The notes below the pieces were generated by a model, which did no database searches, was not told the DNA's origin, and saw only the letters and a program-made list of their open reading frames with translations. A stretch of 64,000 nt of DNA from Pisolithus tinctorius (lineage: Eukaryota; Basidiomycota; Agaricomycetes; Boletales; Pisolithaceae). Position 1 is the first letter of the stretch, and the number at the start of each line of letters is the position of its first letter. The DNA lies in contig JANFAH010000012.1 in assembly GCA_024663395.1 (NCBI GenBank), forward strand, positions 992,001 through 1,056,000. The letters are read 5' to 3'. The position numbers were made by a program, and so were the translations under genes. Positions 35,504-45,549 of the stretch are shown here, one piece after another.

Positions 35504-36763
35504 ATGGCAATAAATCACAGCACCACCTGGGATATTACACACTATATGCGCCAGGAATTCTCCAGTCAAACCTTCCTGGGACTGAATGCCCCCAAACCAG
35601 ATCCTCCACACCAGATTCCAACACATGGCATTGTCGCTATGAATCAGATAGTGGCCAGCATGCATGCAGCATACAATAATAGAAGTAAGCTGATGTCCCG
35701 GCTGGATGTAAAATCAAATGTAAATTGTATTGCAGAGCAAAGTGGCATTGATCTGATCCAGCTTTCTGAGCACCTTTCAGTTATGGAATTGGGGGTTGAT
35801 GAAACCCGGGAGGCAGGCCATCTGGCAGTGCATCCATCAAGTCTCACTGGCTTTGTGGATGAACCTATGGTAATCCTTGGTACTGGTGATACCATTGCAT
35901 TGTGGTACCTTCCCAGTGCCATCACCAATGATTTGCAAGTCAGTTCAAACATTTCCTTTACACTCTATATTATTCAGGCATCCCTGCAGACACACATGCT
36001 TGCCACTCTGGACCCCCTTCACCATGCAATGTCCAAGAGTATGACAAGTGGCTCCTGGTGGAAAAATGCTGAATATTTCAATCCCACTTCACAGTCACCA
36101 GGGTGCCTGGAGTTTTCCCTGGCCAGGCACCAACAGGGGCATATGGTATGGTCATATTACCTCAGGGGTATGTCTCTCAAGTGGCATCCAGACCCTGAAC
36201 TTTGCCCCATCAGTTTCTGCTGACCTATGGATGGATGCCAGTCATGAATGGTCCCAGCGGTCTTACCTCCCGGCTGCCATCCTCTCCGGTGCACTTTTGA
36301 TTATGCACCCAGGCCTGTATGACACTGGAAGGCAAGCCATGCAGTTGTTGGACACATGGTCGAGTCAGCATAACCAAGATATGCAGGATGCCTTGCAGCA
36401 CTGGCCATTGGTTTTTACTAACGTCTCTGTAATCTCTAACTGGGCCACTCCCTTTCACTGGGACCTGCACTCACGGTCCGATTGGTATGACATGCTGGTC
36501 ACAGTTGGCAATTATGAAGATTGTGTATTGGATATCCCCACGCTTGGCCTTCAGTTCCTTTACAACCCCAGCACTGTAGTTGCATTTTGCGGCTGGCTTC
36601 TTCGACATGGGGTTAGTTCTGTGGGTGGGAACCGATGTTGCTTTGCCTACTACATGAGGGACAACATACACAATTGGATAGGGATACCCTGTGGGGATTG
36701 GATGAGAGTTCAGAATGTCTGGACTGGGTTGATGCCTGCAGGTCTGGTGGGACATTCCATATA
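35504..36763 (+). CDS. TET/JBP-like 2-oxoglutarate/Fe(II) dioxygenase of cassette C
   Basis: Homologue of the gene at 9098-10338. The N-terminal region ends in IALWYLPSAITNDLQ (~35940). An intron (GTCAGTTC to TATTCAG, ~35939-35977) leads to THMLATLDPLHHAM and CLEFSLARHQQGHM. A second short intron or frame change near 36145-36180 leads to SGALLIMHPGLY and the catalytic fold. Metal ligands HWD (His 36456, Asp 36462), DWYDMLVTVGNY, LGLQFLYNPSTVV, distal His in LLRHGVSS (36606) and Arg in GNRCCFAYYMRDN (36633) are all present. No in-frame stop lies in the catalytic exon (36180-36763). It follows KDZ-3 on the same strand. Role, by family: oxidation of 5-methylcytosine in DNA in the nucleus. Whether this copy is expressed cannot be told. 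Confidence 0.75.
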
Positions 36764-37957
36764 ACCTACACTTATCCAATAGGGGGTCCATGTAAAGGTA
36801 GTTCTATAGATATTATATGCCATCCCAAGGCAAGTTCTTTGCCATATACCTCTCCCAAATATCGACTATGGCTGGCCCATAATTGGTGGAACACTTCAAC
36901 TTGAGCCAAATCCAGTCAGTTGGCACACTGCGAGATTGGCTTGCTTGTTTTGCACGAGACCATGGCATATGTGCCAGACCACATGGAATGGTGATCATAA
37001 TACACAGGCTGACTCAAGACAGACAGGACACCATATCATGGGCCTCCTGTACACCATGAAACACTGGAGTATTTGTCCAGCCTGTCCTATGGGATCACAA
37101 TATCTGGGCCCACCCCAAGGTCACGGTACAATGGACTATAAGCCCTCCATAGTACATGGGCACTCCTATTTGAGCTGAGGCTGATGTGCATGGCACACTG
37201 AAATATGCTCCCACTGTTCCATAATGGAACACTGCAGGTTCAGCCAAGCCTTATTACACAGGCCACTGATATATAAGCCCCATAGACAATTGCTTCCCGG
37301 CCCAGCCAATATATATGGGACACTATTTGTATGGCTCATTCATTTGCCAGGGGATGCCAAAAGACTAGCCCATCATCTAAACCGGTAACATTAAGTGGCC
37401 TTAACTGGGCATCCATGCCAATCAACCACCATAGGCTGGGCATCTGTCCGAGTCCCCTAGCATAAGGCCAGTATGTGTCCCAGGTTACAGTCACCAACTG
37501 GGAATTTGACCTGGCTGACTGGACTTTGCCAGAACATATACTGGCCCAATAAAATCCCACTGGAGTGCCTTCTGAACCACTGTAAATAGCCTGGAGGGTG
37601 TCATCCATCCCGGCCAACTGGAGTTGGTTCAGAATTGATGCCAAACAACTGCCACCCACCCTGGACCTGTTCCAGCCCACTACATTGTGGCCAGTAGGTA
37701 TCCTGGGTTATGATCAACAACTGGGAATCTGATCCAGCTAACTGGATTCAGCTGGAACATATACCGGTGTAGGAATAGGTAAAAAGAAGTAGTACCTAAA
37801 AATAGTAATAGTCAGTAATGGGCGAGTTTAGTGCTCGACCCAAAAGGGAGGTCCTGTTTTGGAGAAACAAAAGTGTAGTGAAAAGTGTAAAAATGCGAAC
37901 TAGAAGAGCAAACTTAGCTCTGCCTGTCTAATAACTATTGCCAGTCCTCCTGGCACT
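36764..37957. repeat. Gene-free stretch with a diverged direct repeat
   Basis: GGCCAGTATGTGTCCCAGGT at 37467 recurs as GGCCAGTAGGTATCCTGGGT at ~37690, each followed by CAACTGGGAAT and GAACATATAC(T/C)GG, a two-copy repeat with ~223-base period. Other short TGGCCCA-rich runs lie between. No gene is supported. This may be the outer end of cassette C. Confidence 0.45.
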
Positions 37958-38200
37958 TTGGGTACTCCCCAAAGTAATAAATCTAACTTCGAACACTCAC
38001 CGAAATGCAAGACTAGATCACCCTACTACTCTGTTCACATGTCCCCCCTAGCAACTCTTGACCCCATCTGCACTGTTAAACATCATGACAGCCCCAGATA
38101 CTCAGACATAGAAGAACACATTATATCCCCTACCAGTTGGCCTCACAGCCACTGGAAATGTGTAGATAAATTCAAATGACTAGCTGAAGTCATAAACCTA
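37958..38200 (+). mobile_element. Old LINE, plus strand, first fragment (ORF2 end and start of 3' UTR)
   Basis: An ORF ending at 38179 is followed by sequence matching the LINE 3' UTR (TGTAGATAAATTCAAATGAC here; TGTAGATAGAACTCAAATGAC in the reverse complement of 45470-45500). The match resumes after the fold-back element at 45102 (CAAGGTGGAGCATCTAAAAC) and again after the minus-strand LINE at 51966. This is one element split by two later insertions. The 5' boundary is not determined. Confidence 0.65.
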
Positions 38201-38843
38201 CAGTGGCTCACAAAATTGTCCCAATGTTTGCATGTTTTTCATTAATCATGGTGTAGCAAGTGAACTATCATTATTGAGTCCAAGGTGTTGGTGGATGGAT
38301 CAAAGCAGCTGGTCATGGCTCTCTGATGAGCCATATTACATAATATTTGAATAGAAACTGATGACAGAATACCCAAATGAAAATGAGAGCTCATTGGGAC
38401 AATTATGTCACTTTGTGATATACTGGGGATGTAGTCCTTGGGAACACATATAAAACATGGTGAGATGCTCACCAATGCTTACATAATGTATCATATGGTC
38501 TACTGAATGATTTGTCAATAAACAAACAATGCCAAACAGTGATTGTGCACCACTAAGCCTCCTTGCTGTAACACAAGTCAAGAAATCACCATTCTGGCTT
38601 ATCAGGGACATTCTCTCAGGGCAACCTTAGCAAATGCTGGTGTATGCTATAGTATAATCAATAGAATATGATATCAGCACCATTGGTCTCTTCAGAAACC
38701 TGCTGGCAGTCATCTCCTGCACTGTTTCCCCACCAAAGCCCCATGTGTCCTGGAACTAATCAGTACTGTGAGAGCTGAAAATGATGTGGAGGTCCAATAT
38801 GGCATTCATCCTATCATGAACAAACCAATCACCCACTAACTAC
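38201..38843. repeat. Left inverted arm of the fold-back element
   Basis: 643 bases, complementary to 39136-39422 joined to 44745-45099. The junction in the right arm falls between AAGGAGGCT and TAGTGGTGC, which are contiguous in this left arm (38550-38565 on the opposite strand). Confidence 0.85.
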
Positions 38844-39135
38844 TACATCACAGCTGAAGAAAAGCCTGCCTGAAGGCTCAGGTGAAGCACAACCCTTCTG
38901 GGTACTCCCAGTATCAAGAGAGGGTTGGCCAGACTGTATTCTGAGCTGAACTGGGGATCATTGGGAAGGAGTTATTTGGTCATATAAAACTAAAGGAAAT
39001 ATCCAGTGCCAGATAGAAGGCCAGGAATGTGCAACCTGGTAGCTCAGTAGCATATCCCTCCCATGGTACCTGGAGTGAGAGAGGGTTTAGCTTCACCCTG
39101 CCCTCCATACCAGCTTCTCCTTCACAGAAATGCAC

Positions 39136-39422
39136 TAGTTAATGGGTGATTGGTTTGTTCATGATAGGATGAATGCCATATTGGACCTCCACATCATTTT
39201 CAGCTCTCACAGTACTGATTAGTTCCAGGACACATGGGGCTTTGGTGGGGAAACAGTGCAGGAGATGACTGCCAGCAGGTTTCTGAAGAGACCAATGGTG
39301 CTGATATCATATTCTATTGATTATACTATAGCATACACCAGCATTTGCTAAGGTTGCCCTGAGAGAATGTCCCTGATAAGCCAGAATGGTGATTTCTTGA
39401 CTTGTGTTACAGCAAGGAGGCT
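39136..39422. repeat. Right inverted arm, inner part
   Basis: Complementary to about 38559-38843. It ends abruptly at AGGAGGCT, where the DIRS element begins. Confidence 0.85.
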
Positions 39423-39682
39423 CCATGTGCTTCGACACTTTGTTATGGATGAGGGATCAGGAGCGTGCTAAGTATCTAGTGCTAAGGGGGGGGAAGATAT
39501 GGTAATGTTGACGACTATGGGGAGTGGGTGAAAACCCGAAGGGTTTTCCAGCCCGGAGGAGAACCTGGATCTGGGGTGAAGAGTGAGCTGTGTCCCTTCA
39601 TTTAGGAGCCGGCGACGCGAGCAGCGAAGCTCTGAGCCCTGAAAAGAAAGGAGGTGGCTACTCACGGTCTGCGTGCCCCGAG

Positions 39683-41579
39683 TTAATGCACTGGGGGCAT
39701 AGTGTAACGTATGAAGTGCTCCAGGAGGGCTGGTTTGTCATTGAGGTACGGCGCTAGGATCATTGCGTGTTGGCGCAGGTACAGTGTGAAGGCATCGCTC
39801 GCCCATCTTCCAATTGTTTTGACGACATCGAACGGAACTCCTCGAAGCAGATAGTGAAGAGTCCCGCCTATCCTTAGGCTATGTCCTCTGATGTGAGGGA
39901 GGCCGTGTTCCTCTGCCAGCGTAGCGATGCGTTTGGTGACTTCTGTCTTGGATAAGGGGCGGAGGCCTCCTGTGGGGTGCTTCCATGCGAAGAGGTGCGC
40001 ACTTGGTTCGGCTTTGTTGACTTGTATATGGTTTTCCAACGCAACGATGGGGTTGGTGACGCCTTCTGCTGGAGCACATTGTACGTCCTCTCCCCTCGGA
40101 GATGACTTGGTGCACGGGATGCGGAACTTGGTGACTGGGAGGCCATTGAGGTCGTGTAAGTGCTTCACGTCTGCTCGAGTGATGTGTTTCGTTGGGTCAA
40201 AGTGTTTTATTGATGATACTGTGAATTCTCCGAGCCTGGCCACACAGTAGAATGTTGTAGTGATGCACGCGAAGATGGCGGCATCCTTCGGGTTTTTGAG
40301 ATCCATAACTGAATGGAACAATTCAAGGGTCTCGACTGTGAAGGGCTCGCGGGGGGGGGCGCTTGGACGCTGGGGGGGCTAGGTGTGATGCCCCTTCGAG
40401 GATTGCGCGCAGCTCTTCTTGGTTTATGTTCCAGGGCAGGCCGTGCAGTAAGTGCCAAGCTCTCAGACCTGCTGCGAAGTTTGCTAATGCTGATCCGGAG
40501 TAGGAGCCAGCACAGCTGGAAAGGAAAGCGAGCAATGTTGTCGCTGAAATGGGAGCACATTGGGTTTCTGTGAGATTATGCGTGTCGCAGTAAACGTGGT
40601 ATGCTAATAGTCCAGCTCCATATGCTTCTTTGGTCTTTTCTGCCCATGAGGCCCCGATTACCTCTAAGATGCGGTTCAGTTGTTCCTCCGCGATGGGGAG
40701 TGCGCCATCTTGTTCCATTCCTGCTGCTCCTCGTGCATTGGTGGCAGACGGGAGCCACAGCCTTAGGCGCTCTCTGGCTAGGCAGTGGGGGCGCAGGGGG
40801 GAGGGCAGAGGGGTTAGTCCTGGTCTGTAAGGGCGCGGATTTGCGGTGAGGGGCTGCTGTGGGTTTTCAGAGCTTGGGAGGGGTGCATTGAAACGACGGC
40901 GTTGCTCTCCATTAGCAGGTGAACAAGGCCTGCTGTATGTAGTCGTCCTCGCGTGTAGCTGATGCACGTCTGTTCTCTGCTGCTTCGAGGAGGCAATGAG
41001 CGCGGTCAATGATTTTTGCTGCTGGGGCTGGGTAGGCGCCTTCTCGTCTGAGTCTGAGTTCGGTGGGGGTGGGGGGTTCGGAGGCATCGACGACGTATTG
41101 CTGTAGGTGAGCTGGGATAGCGATCTGAGGGAGGAGAAGGTGGGGGGAACTGTATATTCCTCTTGACGGATCGTCGGCAGGGTTGTTCCCAGTGGGGACG
41201 TACTTCGTGTGGATCTGCACAATGCGAGTGGAATGAGCGATGATGGTGTGGACACGCTTGAAGACTTCGTTGACTTCGGCATTGTGATGGCGACCATTCT
41301 TCCAGCCTTCGACGATCCCTGAGTTGTCTCCATAGGTGATGAAGGTTGCACTCTGAGGGCAGATGAGATCAATTGTGCGGACCAAGAATTCGAAAGCGAT
41401 GGCTTCTGCCCATCCGATGTCTCTGGGGCCATTTCGGGTTGAGCGCCATCCAGGTATGAGTCTCCAGGCCCTCCACCTCTCTCCGATCGTGATGCCGATG
41501 CCAATCCCAGAACTAGCATCGGAGTAGGCAGCAATGTCGACGAAGGGGCGAGGGGGGAGGATCGGACGCTTGACGTCAC
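39683..41579 (-). CDS. DIRS tyrosine recombinase, frame broken at a poly-C run
   Basis: Read in two frames. The first, open from 41579 to 40323, overlaps the RNase H end and then enters the N-terminal core-binding domain (WAEKTKEAYGAGLLAYHVYC, LLAFLSSCAGSYSGSALANF, LRAWHLLHGLPW). The second, 40321 to 39683, has the catalytic domain (FYCVARLGEFTVSS with catalytic Arg, HIRGHSLRIGGTLHYLL with the His-x-x-Arg pair, TIGRWASDAF, LYLRQH with the nucleophilic Tyr). The switch falls at homopolymers of nine and seven G on the plus strand (~40348-40380). Either the copy is inactivated there or the run length is a sequencing error. The enzyme would integrate the DNA circle. Confidence 0.85.
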
Positions 41580-43386
41580 TGTTCTGCAGTCTGTCCGTCC
41601 ACCAGTCTAAGTCGTTGGCTACCCTTTTGTCAGCCTGATGGGGAAGGAAAGGCTTTTGAGTGCCGACTTTCAGCATCGCCTCTAGCCCTGTTAGGTATGC
41701 TCTGCCGCATGGCAAGGCTGCGCTGGCATGCAAGAGTTTGCCGTACAATTCTTTTACATCTTGTAGTACATGCGCTGGGCGTTTGCGCCATTCATGGATT
41801 GCCTTGAGGTACTTGGTGGTTTTGCTCGGGCTAAGCGCTACTACGTATTCTCTGAGGTTCCATTGGAAACCGATGTACGTGGTTGTGTGACTGAAGGGTT
41901 GATCTTTGGAGTGCTCCCAGGGTATGCCGAGAGTTTCCGATAACGAGTCGATGTCTTCGAAACTATAAGAGAAGAGAGCGTCATGAGCCGATCTGGGGGA
42001 GTTGTATGCGAGGTCTTGTATGGGTTGTGAGCAGTCTTCATTAAATTCTTCGGGCGTGTCGTTATCAAGGGTTCTCCCTTGGTACCAGATACGCGCTCCC
42101 GCTTGTTGTGGGTTGGGGAAGTGCGTAGCGATCTCTGCACTCCAGAGTTTCCTCAACTTGTTGTATTCTGCCATGAACTCTCGTCTGATTCGCAGGAAGA
42201 TATGGTCATCTACCCATTTGTCTAGGGGTCCGATGCCATGGTGTCTAAGGATTTCTGAGCCTGCGTCGGCCATGTGTCCGTAGATGCCCGAGGAGGGGGT
42301 CGCCCCGAATGCTACACATGTATCTATGCAACCGTGCGTGTCTGATATACGTACTACGCTTGCTTGCCATTGTGATGGGTGGAGGGGTACCGTGTGGTAG
42401 GCTTCTGCTACATCACGAGTCGCGGCTTCCGATCCTGGGGGGAGGCGGGCGATTAAGGCATATACTATGGAAAATTTTCCCCACGTGGTTGGGAAGTCGT
42501 GTGCATTTACGTAGGAATTGATGGAAGGATTGGGATTGGATGGGCTGGTAGCGTGTGGGAAAGAGAAGTTTTGAATGAGGCGATATTTGCCTGGGCGGTC
42601 GGGTTTGGGGATTATGGAAAGCGGAGAGGATTGGAAGGCGCCTATTAAGGTTTCGATAGTTTCAAGTGGGAACGGGCCTATGAAACAATTTTTCTCGATC
42701 TCCTTATGAACAATCTTATTAAACTCGTTGTCGTAGGTTGAAACTGAATCTCTGTTGGGGGGGGATTGGGTATGTGCGATTGGGGGAAAATTTACAATGA
42801 AGCCCCGGCGAAGGCCCTCCAGGATTCTACTAAAGCGTTCCAGTAAATTATGCTCTCGGAGCTCTTGGCTGCATGCTTCCACTTTATATGGTGTTGTTGG
42901 CCATGACTGCCTGCGCTCGAGGACATCTCTGAGCTCCGTGAGATGTTGCTCCGCATCCTGAGCAGAAATGTCTGGCATCGTGACGCTCTGCACACCCTTC
43001 TTCCCGTTGCCATTTCGTGCAGATATGTCGGCCATCTTTGGCGAAGAGCGCCTTGTGGATTCTTTCTGTGAAGGTTTCGTGTTTCTTGTCCCATGTGTGG
43101 GCGGCTCTGCATTCGATAACAAGGTGGCGGTGGCGTCCGAGACAGACTGCACATGCTGGGAGGGGATGGGAGTCAGGGAAGCTACTGCTCCGAAACGATC
43201 TCTGTCTCTTATGATCTGTTTGATCGTGCACCGAGCCTCCATGGGAGGGGGAAAGGGGGCATTTGTGTCCGCCAGGGGTTCTCCTGTAGCTTCCTGAGGC
43301 AGCTGCGTTGTTTGCAATGGCTGCGAAGCGTTCGTTGACCTGTAAATTAGGCATGAGAAGTGGTGGAAGATTTGGTATGCAGACAT
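40912..43386 (-). CDS. DIRS reverse transcriptase/RNase H
   Basis: An 824-codon uninterrupted ORF. The N-terminal ~170 codons overlap the gag zinc-knuckle region and may be partly untranslated. RT blocks: PLSIIPKPDRPGKYRLIQNF, RDVAEAYHTVPLHPSQW (motif A Asp), FGATPSSGIYGHMAD and the catalytic WVDDHIF (motif C). RNase H blocks: AAYSDASSGIGIGI (first Asp), GWAEAIAFEFLV (Glu), TYGDNSGIVEGW (Asp) and GNNPADDPSRG (last Asp). The WVDD variant and the Asp-Asn-Ser RNase H motif fit the DIRS lineage better than Gypsy. Priming in this lineage uses a circular intermediate rather than a tRNA. All catalytic residues expected are visible, so the protein could be active. Confidence 0.9.
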   Translation of the reverse strand: MSAYQIFHHFSCLIYRSTNASQPLQTTQLPQEATGEPLADTNAPFPPPMEARCTIKQIIRDRDRFGAVASLTPIPSQHVQSVSDATATLLSNAEPPTHGTRNTKPSQKESTRRSSPKMADISARNGNGKKGVQSVTMPDISAQDAEQHLTELRDVLERRQSWPTTPYKVEACSQELREHNLLERFSRILEGLRRGFIVNFPPIAHTQSPPNRDSVSTYDNEFNKIVHKEIEKNCFIGPFPLETIETLIGAFQSSPLSIIPKPDRPGKYRLIQNFSFPHATSPSNPNPSINSYVNAHDFPTTWGKFSIVYALIARLPPGSEAATRDVAEAYHTVPLHPSQWQASVVRISDTHGCIDTCVAFGATPSSGIYGHMADAGSEILRHHGIGPLDKWVDDHIFLRIRREFMAEYNKLRKLWSAEIATHFPNPQQAGARIWYQGRTLDNDTPEEFNEDCSQPIQDLAYNSPRSAHDALFSYSFEDIDSLSETLGIPWEHSKDQPFSHTTTYIGFQWNLREYVVALSPSKTTKYLKAIHEWRKRPAHVLQDVKELYGKLLHASAALPCGRAYLTGLEAMLKVGTQKPFLPHQADKRVANDLDWWTDRLQNSDVKRPILPPRPFVDIAAYSDASSGIGIGITIGERWRAWRLIPGWRSTRNGPRDIGWAEAIAFEFLVRTIDLICPQSATFITYGDNSGIVEGWKNGRHHNAEVNEVFKRVHTIIAHSTRIVQIHTKYVPTGNNPADDPSRGIYSSPHLLLPQIAIPAHLQQYVVDASEPPTPTELRLRREGAYPAPAAKIIDRAHCLLEAAENRRASATREDDYIQQALFTC

Positions 43387-44574
43387 GTTGTCGGGTGATT
43401 GGGGGGGGAAGCAGAGTTTGAGGATGGATTCATGTGGTCAGCGGATGTGACGCCGGTGTGGATTATATGATCAACGGGCATGATGCCGGAGAGGGAGGAT
43501 GATCGGAGGACGTGATGCCGGTGGGGGTTGGGGTGATCAACGGACATGATGCCGGGGGGGGGGTGTGTGTGTGGATGATCAACGGACATGGTGCCGGGTG
43601 GTATAGTAGTTTAAGCGGGTTCCCGTTTGGGCAATGGGGAGGATGAGGAGCGATTCCGTGGATGATATCCGATTATTAGCTGATGAATGAGTTGAGCGAG
43701 GGTGAGGACGTACCTTGCGGAGGTTCTCCAGCTGTTTGGTCCTCTCGTTGTCCAGGATCTCGTCTTTTGCTGTGTTGAGCAGTTCTTCGTTCAGCTCCGC
43801 TAGCGACCATCTATATGAACCCAGATTGGATCTGTGCCAGCGCTGGCGCTGTTGGCTCTGGTAAAGGAGTAGGGCACGCTTGTAGTGCTCTCGAGGAGAG
43901 CGGCGCCATGGGTGGCTCTCGAGGGCCGTCCAGAAGTCAATGTGCATCTGCACGCTCTCTTCTGGCCAGTCGTGATTCCTCATCGCTTCCACCATGCGGA
44001 GAGCCGCTTCTCCAAACTGTTCCCAGGTAAGGTCTTCGTCTTTGATGACGGACGCCTTGTCCCTGGTGGCCGAAGCGGGGACCCAGAGATGTTGGCCACT
44101 GTCTGTCTTTAGCAGTGTTAGGGCTTCGTCGTCGACTGATGGGTTAAAGGATTCTGCTTCAGCAAGCCCGGCATTAGTGAAAAAGTAGAGTTCACAATAC
44201 TCTCCCTTGAGGAGTTTGCGAGAAGCGTAAGGGGCGGGGATGTTGACTGGCCCAGTGGGGGCTTTGATGTTGCGGATGGGCGTGAACTTGGCCTTGTATT
44301 TCTTGCGCTTCTTCTTCCTCGCGCGCACGGCGTTGTAATTCAGCCCGTTCTTCAGCGGCGCGCTCCTCTGCTTCCTGTGCTCTGCGTGTTTCCTCGGCTT
44401 TGCGTGCTGCCCAGATTGCTTTCTCCCTGTTGTTGTTAATTTCCCAAAGGGACCTGAGAATACAGGCTGCTTGTGCATCGTCTACAGTGTCACTGATCAG
44501 TCGTAACCGTGCTTCATTGTACTCAGCGGTAGAGAAGTCAGGTTGGACTGCCTGATTGGGGTCCTCCATTCCAG
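42884..44574 (-). CDS. DIRS gag, with predicted intron and one apparent frameshift
   Basis: Starts MEDPNQAVQPDF (44574). It runs through a long charged coiled coil (REKAIWAARKAEETRRAQ) and must change frame near 44310-44330, in a GAAGAAGAAG tract, to reach the conserved gag body (KKRKKYKAKFTPI, YCELYFFTNAGL, DEDLTWEQFGEAA, RALLLYQSQQRQRW, LAELNEELLNTA). A 374-base intron (43713-43340, GTACGT to TTTACAG) joins ENLRK in phase to VNERFAAIANN. The last part carries zinc-knuckle-like clusters (CAVCLGRHRHLVIEC and HFCSGCGATSHGAQRC) and stops at 42884. It overlaps the start of the RT ORF in another frame. The frameshift could be real or a sequencing error. Confidence 0.65.
43430..43605. repeat. Minisatellite inside the predicted DIRS gag intron
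   Basis: Four to six diverged units of the type GATGATCAACGGACATGATG followed by CCGG and a G-rich spacer. All lie between the predicted splice sites at 43713 and 43340. Confidence 0.7.
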
Positions 44575-44744
44575 ACCTCGTGACGAAAATGCGAAAAGGA
44601 TCAAAGACGGTATACGAGGGCTGGAGGCGCAGGTTCTGCGCACGGCGAAGTGGGCTGAAGCAAGGCGCGTGAACCACTTCGCTTACTCGAACATGGACTA
44701 CATTCTATGTCACGCTTCGTGACTCAGCTTACATAGAATACTAT

Positions 44745-45099
44745 TAGTGGTGCACAATCACTGTTTGGCATTGTTTGTTTATTGACAAATCATTCAGTAG
44801 ACCATATGATACATTATGTAAGCATTGGTGAGCATCTCACCATGTTTTATATGTGTTCCCAAGGACTACATCCCCAGTATATCACAAAGTGACATAATTG
44901 TCCCAATGAGCTCTCATTTTCATTTGGGTATTCTGTCATCAGTTTCTATTCAAATATTATGTAATATGGCTCATCAGAGAGCCATGACCAGCTGCTTTGA
45001 TCCATCCACCAACACCTTGGACTCAATAATGATAGTTCACTTGCTACACCATGATTAATGAAAAACATGCAAACATTGGGACAATTTTGTGAGCCACTG
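44745..45099. repeat. Right inverted arm, outer part
   Basis: Complementary to 38201-38558. It starts at TAGTGGTGCACAATCAC right after the DIRS element and ends at TGAGCCACTG before the TA dinucleotide. Confidence 0.85.
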
Positions 45100-45101
45100 T
45101 A

Positions 45102-45243
45102 CCTTACCTCAAGGTGGAGCATCTAAAACAGCTGGCAGGAATGGCAGACTAATGGGGAGCCCTAGGCTCTGCCATTAGGGAATTCACTCACTGGTAAGGA
45201 CTGGTAGGCCACAGGAGGCCCAAGCTAGATTGTTGAATTAGTT
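45102..45243 (+). mobile_element. Old LINE, plus strand, middle fragment of 3' UTR
   Basis: Reads as the reverse complement of the minus-strand LINE 3' UTR at 45300-45460: GTGGAGCATCTAAAACAGCTGG, CTGCCATTAGGGAATTCACT and GTAGGCCACAGGAGGCCC. It ends in TGTTGAATTAGTT (45231-45243), the 13-base sequence duplicated at 51953. Confidence 0.7.
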
Positions 45244-45549
45244 GTTTTTTTTTTTTTTTTAATATCAAAATTAAAGTGCTTGAGGATGTTGCTGTCCTAT
45301 GTTGCACTATTCTAGCGAGTTTTAAAGACTAAAGAGGGCCCCCTGTGGCCTGCCTATCCCTACAAACAAGTGAATGCCCTGATGGCAGGGTTGTTGACCC
45401 CCCATCAATCCACCATTCCCACCAGCCATTTTAGACACTCCATCTTGGAGTAGGGATGGCTTGAGACATCTAGTAGTCATTTGAGTTCTATCTACACTGA
45501 ACTGGCAGCCTTGTGACCAGCAGGTGCTATGTGGAATGTGTACTCCTGC

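Larger units (their letters stand above)
39423..44744 (-). mobile_element. DIRS-type tyrosine-recombinase retrotransposon
   Basis: A 5.3-kb element with a gag, a reverse transcriptase/RNase H ORF and an overlapping tyrosine recombinase, all minus strand: the DIRS gene set. It splits the right arm of the fold-back element precisely, with no target-site duplication (apart from one ambiguous T), as expected for integration by a tyrosine recombinase rather than a DDE integrase. The outer end (44702-44743) has nested inverted repeats: ATTCTATGT pairs with ACATAGAAT, and GTCACG with CGTGAC. The element is visibly richer in CG dinucleotides than its surroundings, and its main ORF is undamaged, so it is probably a recent insertion. 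Confidence 0.88.
38201..45099. mobile_element. Fold-back (long inverted repeat) DNA element, interrupted by DIRS
   Basis: Both ends read CAGTGGCTCACAAAATTG inward and are flanked by TA (38199-38200 and 45100-45101), like a Tc1/mariner-type insertion. The left arm is 38201-38843. The right arm is 39136-39422 plus 44745-45099 (642 bases once the inserted element is removed). The arms look nearly identical: a 231-base stretch translates to exactly the same 77 residues from both. The ~290-base centre (38844-39135) has no ORF of note, so the element is non-autonomous, about 1.58 kb before interruption. Confidence 0.85.

Noticed and set aside
38242..38475. A 77-codon ORF on the minus strand, found identically on the plus strand at 44825-45058
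   Set aside because: Both lie in the two inverted arms of the fold-back element; identity reflects the repeat, not a conserved protein.
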